Positions 51,301 to 59,700 of a stretch of DNA of 64,000 nt are shown here, piece after piece. The translations under genes and the position numbers were made by a program. The stretch lies in the NCBI GenBank assembly GCA_963281255.1, contig OY725492.1:5530147-5594146 (forward strand), in the 5' to 3' direction. Under the pieces are notes generated by a model. It made no database searches, was not told the origin of the DNA, and was given only the letters and a program-made list of their open reading frames with translations. Position 1 is the stretch's first letter. Every line of letters starts with the position of its first letter. Source of the DNA: Aphrocallistes beatrix. Taxonomy: Eukaryota; Porifera; Hexactinellida; Sceptrulophora; Aphrocallistidae.

Positions 51301-51861
51301 GTATCCAAGTTTAGTCAGTTTCTGCTCTATTATTTTATCTTGCTCGCGCGGTACATTGAACATTCGGACGATGTCGCTGCACTTGACTTCATTGTCCTGA
51401 ACCTCGAACAGAAGTTGTCGTCTGATCTTTTTCAGAAAACAGAATATGTCTCCATTTACATGCTCCTGATTGAAACTCAATGCGTTGATTCGCTTGCACC
51501 ATTGCTCCACTGTTTCAGGCTGAGGATGCAGGAAGTAGGTGTATGTTGGGTTGACGAAGTAGTGCACATTAGATTCTGTGTTTGTTTGGCGATTGACGAG
51601 ACAGAAGTAGCAGTTCTCCAAGTTGGGAGCGCATGTCTCGAAGGCTAATTGCTCCATCAGCGTTGTCAGCTGCTTGTTCTGTCTAACTCGCCCCGGCGAG
51701 CTGTCGCTGACGAGGATCAATTCGTAGCACCGCGGCTTCGCTTCTCCGAGGATTGACTGCTGGAGCGGGAACTCGTACAGAAAGAAACCCTCTGGATCAA
51801 TGGACAGCCTTACTGGGGAGAAAACTGTCTCTCCTTCGCGCCACTTCTGAAACTCTTCCAT
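48328..51861 (-). CDS. PLCB: Phosphoinositide phospholipase C beta, intronless
   Basis: Single exon of 1,177 residues from ATG 51861; the longer frame opens with TTG. Order: PH-like region (1-140), EF-hand region (about 150-310), X half of the TIM barrel with '[11 protein letters not shown]' (His about 324) and 'PVITHGKT' (His about 369), an acidic X-Y linker, the Y half ('[25 protein letters not shown]'), a C2 domain, and a long C-terminal coiled coil ('[11 protein letters not shown]' type, 890-1177). The coiled C-terminus identifies the beta class, which Gq activates to cleave PIP2 into IP3 and DAG at the plasma membrane. Unlike most long genes here it has no intron, and its codons are markedly AT-richer. 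Confidence 0.95.
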   Translation of the reverse strand: [1177 protein letters not shown]

Positions 51862-52554
51862 TCTTAAAACCAATCTATTCAATCACAAAACTGCACAGTC
51901 TTATTGCAGATTCTCTTATCGCCCACATTCTCTAATCTCTGCTGTGTTGTATTTGTGCATATCAGTTGAAATGCACACCACTCAGAGCCATTAACGACGT
52001 CATTCGTGCTTCAATCGTTGAAGAAGTAAACTGGACACGTATCTCTATACAGTTTCACCGAACTATGCTCTAAGCTTAATTTAACACCCAGCCTCACCGA
52101 ACTGTCGTGTTTCAGCCTAATTAGCATTAGTATCCCAATCTCTTCTCTGAGAATCAATGTCGACTACTGTGGACTGTTAAGTCGGATATAACGGGATAAT
52201 AGCTTTTAAGGATTCAAATGGATTAGACAGAACTTGACGAATGTAGGGGAGTCCTACGCCTCAACTGACCAAGTAATCATTATACGTAGTATGTTTGAAT
52301 AATAATTATAACCTGTTGCTAATTTGTTAATTGAATATTTGTAACAATTTAGTTAGATTATTTGAATTTCTTTTGGCTCATGGTTTTAATTTTTGGACTC
52401 AGACAAGCAAGCAGGAATGTTCCTTGCTGAATCGAGGCGTTTTTAATTGTATCTTTTATTTCAGTAAATGCAATGCCCTGGAAACCATCAATACAGAAAC
52501 TATTTTAGCGATTAAATTAATTTTGATGTTTTGATGCCTTATGTGGTGTTAGCA
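51862..52554. other. Divergent intergenic region between PLCB and the UBE2D-like gene
   Basis: About 690 bp, AT-rich, upstream of both flanking genes. No supported ORF; it presumably contains both promoters if both genes are expressed. Confidence 0.5.
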
Positions 52555-53001
52555 ATGGCGTTAAGACGGATAAAAAAAGAATTAGAAAAACTGATAAAAG
52601 AGCCTTCTGAATTCTGCACAGCTCAGCCTTTGGAGGATGAGAACCTATTCGAGTGGGTGGGAAGCGTGAGCGGACCTAAGGACTCTCCTTACGAGGGAGG
52701 CGTGTTCTTCCTCACGATAGTATTGCCACCCACCTATCCATTCAAGCCCCCCAAGGTCAAGTTCTCAACACCTGTGTACCATCCTAATATCGACAAATAC
52801 GGCAACATATCACTTGATATCTTGGACAATATGTGGTCTCCAGCAATCACAATCTTAAAGGTACTTCTCTCATTGCATTTGTTGCTGAAAGAACCTTGTC
52901 CGGACGATCCACTGGACTCCGAGATTGCAAAAGTATACAAGACGAACCGTCTGATGTATGATAAACACGCGAAAGATTGGACAGAAAAGTATGCGATGTA
53001 A
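52555..53001 (+). CDS. UBE2D-like ubiquitin-conjugating enzyme with Cys-to-Ser active site
   Basis: Intronless, 148 residues, collinear with UBE2D/UbcH5 from 'MALRRIKKELEKL' to 'DWTEKYAM'. Conserved: 'GPKDSPYEGGVFFL', 'YPFKPPKVKF', the HPN tripeptide (76-78), 'WSPAITI', 'PDDPL'. The catalytic stretch, normally G-S-I-C-L-D-I-L, reads G-N-I-S-L-D-I-L: the active cysteine is Ser86 (codon TCA). Without cysteine it cannot form the normal thioester, although a Ser can in principle hold ubiquitin as an ester. It may be a decayed retrocopy, a regulatory pseudo-E2, or a UEV-like factor. The frame is fully intact and the context AT-rich. No upstream splice site is needed; ATG at 52555 matches the family start. 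Confidence 0.88.
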   Translation: MALRRIKKELEKLIKEPSEFCTAQPLEDENLFEWVGSVSGPKDSPYEGGVFFLTIVLPPTYPFKPPKVKFSTPVYHPNIDKYGNISLDILDNMWSPAITILKVLLSLHLLLKEPCPDDPLDSEIAKVYKTNRLMYDKHAKDWTEKYAM

Positions 53002-53520
53002 TTATTCAATAGAATAGAAAATTTTCAGCTAAATTCCGACCTATGATACAAGATAATATTTTGTCTCTAATGAATTATTCAAATATGAAATAGTTTGAGA
53101 GTTAAAAAAAGATGATGTTTGTAAGAGTCAGCATCTTGTTGGTCATCAAGAACTGAGTTCAAATTCTCATTCAGGAATTTCCAGCTGACTATTTTTAGGA
53201 CTCAGTTCGTTCTAAAAAAGGATATATTCACTCTCTGAAAATGCGTTTTGACAAATACAGTAGTATTGAACATAGTGATCGTGCCGGAGACGGAATTTTA
53301 GGTCAAATGATCACTTATCCAATATCGACTGTATTGTAAATTTTATTTTACACCACAAAAATTGATAAAATAAGTTGACAAAATAAATTCCAAATTTGGG
53401 TTAATTTGAGGCTTACAATCCCGGGATTCCGGGATTAAGCAATTAACAGCCAAGTATCACGAATAGACGGGGTTTCCGTTTATTTTTAAAAAATACTGAA
53501 TACTGAATTAATGTTATATA

Positions 53521-53997
53521 CACTGCCAAGACGACAGTATTCGTATGCCCCAAGTTATCCATACAAATAGTTCTAATACTGATTTATTTAGCGTTTCAAG
53601 AATATTTAATTTGTGAGAGATAGACTTAATTTGACTTCAAATTCGAATTCTCCACATTCAAATGACCCACTTAATAAGTTTTCAACTTAATTACTCTTCT
53701 TCAAGATTAATTATTTTCAGCATTTGCTTTCCTATGCCACATGTCTCGAGTGATCACCATTGTATATGATGGCATTGGTGGTATGAGGTGGCACAGTTTG
53801 AAATTTTTTAACCTTGTGGGAGTGTAAACAAGTTGAAAGATTAAAAAGTGAGTAATTCGAATATGGAGAATTCGAATTTGAAGTTAAATTAAGCGTATCT
53901 CATACCAATTAAATACTTTGACTCGCTAAATAAATCAGTATTATAACTATTTGTATGGGGAATTATGGGGTGTACGAATACTTTTGTTCAGGCAGTG
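53521..53997. mobile_element. 477-bp Tc1/mariner-like inverted-repeat element
   Basis: Arms of about 140 bp are reverse complements. The left begins CACTGCCAAGACG and the right ends CAGGCAGTG, with shared AGTATTCGTA, CCATACAAATAGTT and GATTTATTTAGCG words. TA dinucleotides flank both ends (53519-53520 and 53998-53999), as for Tc1/mariner target duplication. A second internal inverted pair surrounds 'TATGCCACATG...TGAGGTGGCACA'. No ORF. Confidence 0.8.
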
Positions 53998-54082
53998 TAG
54001 TATACGTATATCAGGCGTAAAACAACCTTTATCATATTATTCATGCTAACTAACAATTATCTGAAACAAAATAAGCATGGGA

Positions 54083-55150
54083 TTATTTTTTATTATTTCT
54101 AATTAGACAAAGAGTGTTTAAACTCTTGTCACTGAGTGAACTTCTGAATTTGTTGCAAAGATATGCACATGATGAGAAGATCCTTTCCGCTTCTACTGAA
54201 GTAGGCTGTACTGTAAGCAACATGCGATAAACCTTCTCTAGCAAGATTCCTCTTTCTCCTGTTTGTTCAGCAATGTTTGCTTCATGCTTCAAATAAGATG
54301 ATAGAGATTCATCGGATGGTTGTTGTTTTGGGATACCTGAAGCGGAGCATCGATTGCTAATTGCAATTTCATTGCCACGGGTAGAGTGGCTGCCTCCTGA
54401 CTTTCTGAATTCGAATTAGGTATATCATCTACATCAGGGCTGTCCAACTATATTTACTTCGGGCCGCAACTGCTTCATACCATTTAGTGGCGGGCCGCAA
54501 TACAGGGGCGTGCACTCGGGATGGGTATGGATAGAGGCATTTTGGACGCAACGCGGGCCGCACAAAGCAAGGCCGCGGGCCGCCTGTTGGACAGCGCTGA
54601 TCTACATTATTTACTTCTGTAACCTCATTTGTATCTAGTACTCTGGATAATAGTGTATAACAGAATGTCCTCACCACTCCTTTTTTTTCAAGCTTGGTCA
54701 TCGGATTGTGTAGGTAATAGGTATGCCGTGATCACTGAAGCCTCTATGTAGCGTTATTGAACACTCCTCTGATTAATTGCACCAATAATTCTAATATTAT
54801 ATTCTGTATCAGGATACGTTTCGATTTCATCAAATAAAAATTTTATCGTTGCCTCAGCAGTAATGAGATTTGCCTCTCGTTTGCACAATGCCTCCACTGC
54901 TAACTTAATAGGGTCCAATACCTGTACGATATTGTTAATTTGTTGAAACTCCTTGTCGTTTAACTTAATGTCAATATTGCCGCGAGAGTTGCATCGTTGG
55001 TAAATTGGTCGATAGTATAAATATTAGTACGTTTTCGTTTTCTAGAATTTCGGTATTCTTACGCTTTTGGAGTATATCGATTTGATGCGTTGATTTGAGA
55101 TGCACGTGTAATCCTTTTGTAGAACCACCATAACACTTTAATATTTTGTT
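54083..55150 (-). pseudogene. Decayed hAT-family transposase
   Basis: Minus-strand remnants in several frames. Near 55130 a BED-type finger end ('CYGGSTKGLHVHLKSTH'); near 54790-54960 'KLNDKEFQQINNIVQVLDPIKLAVEALCKREANL'; near 54083-54330 the hAT dimerisation motif 'PTSVEAERIFSSCAYLCNKFR'. Stops and frameshifts break it. Only about a third of a normal hAT transposase remains, so a large internal part is deleted. A 165-bp element has inserted into it (54435-54599). The polypeptide is clearly non-functional. Confidence 0.85.
54435..54599. mobile_element. 165-bp hAT-like element inside the hAT remnant
   Basis: Ends CAGGGCTGTCCAAC and GTTGGACAGCGCTG are inverted with one mismatch. A perfect 8-bp duplication ATCTACAT flanks it (54427-54434 and 54600-54607). 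The interior carries repeated GGGCCGC words. It is a young, clean insertion into the transposase remnant. Confidence 0.92.
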
Positions 55151-55164
55151 ACATCACTTCATAA

Positions 55165-56017
55165 ATCTAAAAATTGAAGAGAATAAAGCAAAACAACAAA
55201 GAATTATTTGGAATTATAGCAAAGTAAACCTAGCAACATAAGTGAAACACGATTTCATTTGAATTTTAAAGGATTTTGATTTAAAATATCTGGACCAGAA
55301 TGGTCTTGAAAATACTAAATGAGTTGAGAGAATTCATTCTTATTGGGCAGGCTTATCCAACCTACGGCCCGCGGAAGGATTTTATCCGCCCAGCTCACAT
55401 GATCGAGAATTGTTACCAGGGGCGCGGGATACTTGATTGAGTGAAACCTATTTGAGCGAATTCAATTAATAGAAACTAATTTTCCGTAAACAAATTGAAC
55501 GAAACCATTTGCAACAAAGGTGTGATTTAAATAATTTTATAAACTGCTTAAATTAGCTATTAATTTAGTTTTGATCAAATAATAATCTGGGTGACAAAAT
55601 CAAATCTAGATCACTCCGGACAGACTCATTTATCAGGAATACTACGGATTGTGACATCAAGTATAACTACACTACATGCATATTTGAGGGGATCTAACCT
55701 GGCAACATAAGCAGAACCAAATAACATTTGCAAACGTCGTAAATGGAGAACAGCTTGCATTAAAGTAAAATTTCGGAAAATAAATCAACAAATCACTTTT
55801 AATACATTAAAAAACAACATGTTACTTTTGTTTCAGAGGAGCAGGAGAAAGTAAATCTATTTCCATTTGATTAATCTAATATTTGAGAAGAATAAAGCAA
55901 AACAACCAATAATTATTTGGAAGATAAACAAAGTAAACCTAGCATCATAAGAGAACCTTGGTTCATTTGTATTATAAAGGATCGTGATTTAAATGATCTG
56001 CAAGAGAGTAGTCTTAA
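55165..56017. repeat. Diverged direct repeat pair
   Basis: Copies at 55165-55312 and 55875-56017 share AGAATAAAGCAAAACAAC, AATTATTTGGAA, AAAGTAAACCTAGCA and AAAGGAT.GTGATTTAAA in the same order with scattered differences. About 560 bp lie between them. They could be long terminal repeats of a small element or a local duplication. Confidence 0.7.
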
Positions 56018-56578
56018 AAAACCCCCCCCACAGACGGGATGGAAGTGTGCTTCCAAATCTCATAAGTCACCTTAAGTCACCTTTATTATACTTAAATAAT
56101 CAATTCCAGTCTATGTCGTTAAAAGTTATTTTATGATCGAATTGATTGATCGGAGCATATAACACGCATTAATTCTTGTTAACAATCAAATTATAGACTC
56201 AAAATAGCAGTATTCAATCATTTATATGAAATAGAATCATGTGAATGGCATTATAAAAGGCTGATAATTGATTGGTTGTCACATGAACCAATGAATTTCA
56301 ATCACAAATAGTTCTTTTGATTGTATGCATAAGTCAATACTATTTTATTCCAATGTATTTGCACTATAAAATAATCGAATTTGATTGGCCAGCACATTTT
56401 GTCACCTATCTCGAAGAGGTGTGAACTCGGCGAGGTGTGAACACCGAGGTGCAACATCTCCATATCACTTTGCACCTCCTGTAAAAATTTCAAGACGATA
56501 TCTCTTAAACTCTGGTCAGGACACGAATTTCGGACGGCCGGCCGGCCGGCCGGAACATCCTCATTTTAGTACTGTGCA

Positions 56579-56628
56579 TCCTATACTATTAGTATAGTAG
56601 CAATGCTACTATACTAATACTATAGGAA
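56579..56628. repeat. Strong hairpin near the satellite boundary
   Basis: A 24-bp stem TCCTATACTATTAGTATAG... pairs with its downstream complement with one mismatch and a one- to two-base loop. Confidence 0.85.
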
Positions 56629-56797
56629 GCACACTAAAAGCAAAAGGACGCAATCAGGTTTGGAATTCAAACAGGATAAAACATGTTTGTTCCAGCCACA
56701 TGGGCAAAACCCAGTTTAAACATAGATAAAATGGTTTAAACTGGTGTGAACTCGTTTTTTGGAGAATAATGATGTTGATCTCAATTAAAAGTTAGTG

Positions 56798-59700
56798 GGG
56801 AAAGCGAAAGGGAGTATTTTGAGTAGGAAATAGCGTGTTAAAGGCGGTGCAAGGGTGCCTTTTGTCGGTGAGTGGGGGTAGAGTGTGGCATTTTGAGAAT
56901 GGAATCGAGCTATCGGAGCGGGAAAGTAGGCATTTAATGATGTGAATGAGAAGCTGGGAAAGCGAAAGGGAGTATTTTGAGTAGGAAATAGCGTGTTAAA
57001 GGCGGTGCAAGGGTGCCTTTTGTCGGTGAGTGGGGGTAGAGTGTGGCATTTTGAGAATGGAATCGAGCTATCGGAGCGGGAAAGTAGGCATTTAATGATG
57101 TGAATGAGAAGCTGGGAAAGCGAAAGGGAGTATTTTGAGTAGGAAATAGCGTGTTAAAGGCGGTGCAAGGGTGCCTTTTGTCGGTGAGTGGGGGTAGAGT
57201 GTGGCATTTTGAGAATGGAATCGAGCTATCGGAGCGGGAAAGTAGGCATTTAATGATGTGAATGAGAAGCTGGGAAAGCGAAAGGGAGTATTTTGATTTG
57301 GAAATAGCGTGTTAAAGGCGGTGCAAGGGTGCCTTTTGTCGGTGAGTGGGGGTAGAGTGTGGCATTTTGAGAATGGAATCGAGCTATCGGAGCGGGAAAG
57401 TAGGCATTTAATGATGTGAATGAGAAGCTGGGAAAGCGAAAGGGAGTATTTTGAGTAGGAAATAGCGTGTTAAAGGCGGTGCAAGGGTGCCTTTTGTCGG
57501 TGAGTGGGGGTAGAGTGTGGCATTTTGAGAATGGAATCGAGCTATCGGAGCGGGAAAGTAGGCATTTAATGATGTGAATGAGAAGCTGGGAAAGCGAAAG
57601 GGAGTATTTTGAGTAGGAAATAGCGTGTTAAAGGCGGTGCAAGGGTGCCTTTTGTCGGTGAGTGGGGGTAGAGTGTGGCATTTTGAGAATGGAATCGAGC
57701 TATCGGAGCGGGAAAGTAGGCATTTAATGATGTGAATGAGAAGCTGGGAAAGCGAAAGGGAGTATTTTGAGTAGGAAATAGCGTGTTAAAGGCGGTGCAA
57801 GGGTGCCTTTTGTCGGTGAGTGGGGGTAGAGTGTGGCATTTTGAGAATGGAATCGAGCTATCGGAGCGGGAAAGTAGGCATTTAATGATGTGAATGAGAA
57901 GCTGGGAAAGCGAAAGGGAGTATTTTGAGTAGGAAATAGCGTGTTAAAGGCGGTGCAAGGGTGCCTTTTGTCGGTGAGTGGGGGTAGAGTGTGGCATTTT
58001 GAGAATGGAATCGAGCTATCGGAGCGGGAAAGTAGGCATTTAATGATGTGAATGAGAAGCTGGGAAAGCGAAAGGGAGTATTTTGAGTAGGAAATAGCGT
58101 GTTAAAGGCGGTGCAAGGGTGCCTTTTGTCGGTGAGTGGGGGTAGAGTGTGGCATTTTGAGAATGGAATCGAGCTATCGGAGCGGGAAAGTAGGCATTTA
58201 ATGATGTGAATGAGAAGCTGGGAAAGCGAAAGGGAGTATTTTGATTTGGAAATAGCGTGTTAAAGGCGGTGCAAGGGTGCCTTTTGTCGGTGAGTGGGGG
58301 TAGAGTGTGGCATTTTGAGAATGGAATCGAGCTATCGGAGCGGGAAAGTAGGCATTTAATGATGTGAATGAGAAGCTGGGAAAGCGAAAGGGAGTATTTT
58401 GAGTAGGAAATAGCGTGTTAAAGGCGGTGCAAGGGTGCCTTTTGTCGGTGAGTGGGGGTAGAGTGTGGCATTTTGAGAATGGAATCGAGCTATCGGAGCG
58501 GGAAAGTAGGCATTTAATGATGTGAATGAGAAGCTGGGAAAGCGAAAGGGAGTATTTTGAGTAGGAAATAGCGTGTTAAAGGCGGTGCAAGGGTGCCTTT
58601 TGTCGGTGAGTGGGGGTAGAGTGTGGCATTTTGAGAATGGAATCGAGCTATCGGAGCGGGAAAGTAGGCATTTAATGATGTGAATGAGAAGCTGGGAAAG
58701 CGAAAGGGAGTATTTTGAGTAGGAAATAGCGTGTTAAAGGCGGTGCAAGGGTGCCTTTTGTCGGTGAGTGGGGGTAGAGTGTGGCATTTTGAGAATGGAA
58801 TCGAGCTATCGGAGCGGGAAAGTAGGCATTTAATGATGTGAATGAGAAGCTGGGAAAGCGAAAGGGAGTATTTTGATTTGGAAATAGCGTGTTAAAGGCG
58901 GTGCAAGGGTGCCTTTTGTCGGTGAGTGGGGGTAGAGTGTGGCATTTTGAGAATGGAATCGAGCTATCGGAGCGGGAAAGTAGGCATTTAATGATGTGAA
59001 TGAGAAGCTGGGAAAGCGAAAGGGAGTATTTTGAGTAGGAAATAGCGTGTTAAAGGCGGTGCAAGGGTGCCTTTTGTCGGTGAGTGGGGGTAGAGTGTGG
59101 CATTTTGAGAATGGAATCGAGCTATCGGAGCGGGAAAGTAGGCATTTAATGATGTGAATGAGAAGCTGGGAAAGCGAAAGGGAGTATTTTGATTTGGAAA
59201 TAGCGTGTTAAAGGCGGTGCAAGGGTGCCTTTTGTCGGTGAGTGGGGGTAGAGTGTGGCATTTTGAGAATGGAATCGAGCTATCGGAGCGGGAAAGTAGG
59301 CATTTAATGATGTGAATGAGAAGCTGGGAAAGCGAAAGGGAGTATTTTGAGTAGGAAATAGCGTGTTAAAGGCGGTGCAAGGGTGCCTTTTGTCGGTGAG
59401 TGGGGGTAGAGTGTGGCATTTTGAGAATGGAATCGAGCTATCGGAGCGGGAAAGTAGGCATTTAATGATGTGAATGAGAAGCTGGGAAAGCGAAAGGGAG
59501 TATTTTGATTTGGAAATAGCGTGTTAAAGGCGGTGCAAGGGTGCCTTTTGTCGGTGAGTGGGGGTAGAGTGTGGCATTTTGAGAATGGAATCGAGCTATC
59601 GGAGCGGGAAAGTAGGCATTTAATGATGTGAATGAGAAGCTGGGAAAGCGAAAGGGAGTATTTTGAGTAGGAAATAGCGTGTTAAAGGCGGTGCAAGGGT

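Larger units (their letters stand above)
54608..56797. other. AT-rich repeat-derived region before the satellite
   Basis: Beyond the hAT remnant this stretch has no gene. It holds a pair of about 130-bp diverged direct repeats (55165-55312 and 55875-56017). There is a hAT-type terminus CAGGCTTATCCAACCTACGG at 55364 without a recognised partner. A GGCCGGCCGGCC run lies at 56535-56551, and a hairpin at 56579-56628. Confidence 0.7.

Noticed and set aside
55364-55400. CAGGCTTATCCAACCTACGGCCCGCGG hAT-type end
   Set aside because: Resembles a hAT terminus, but I could not find the partner end; mentioned only within the regional entry.
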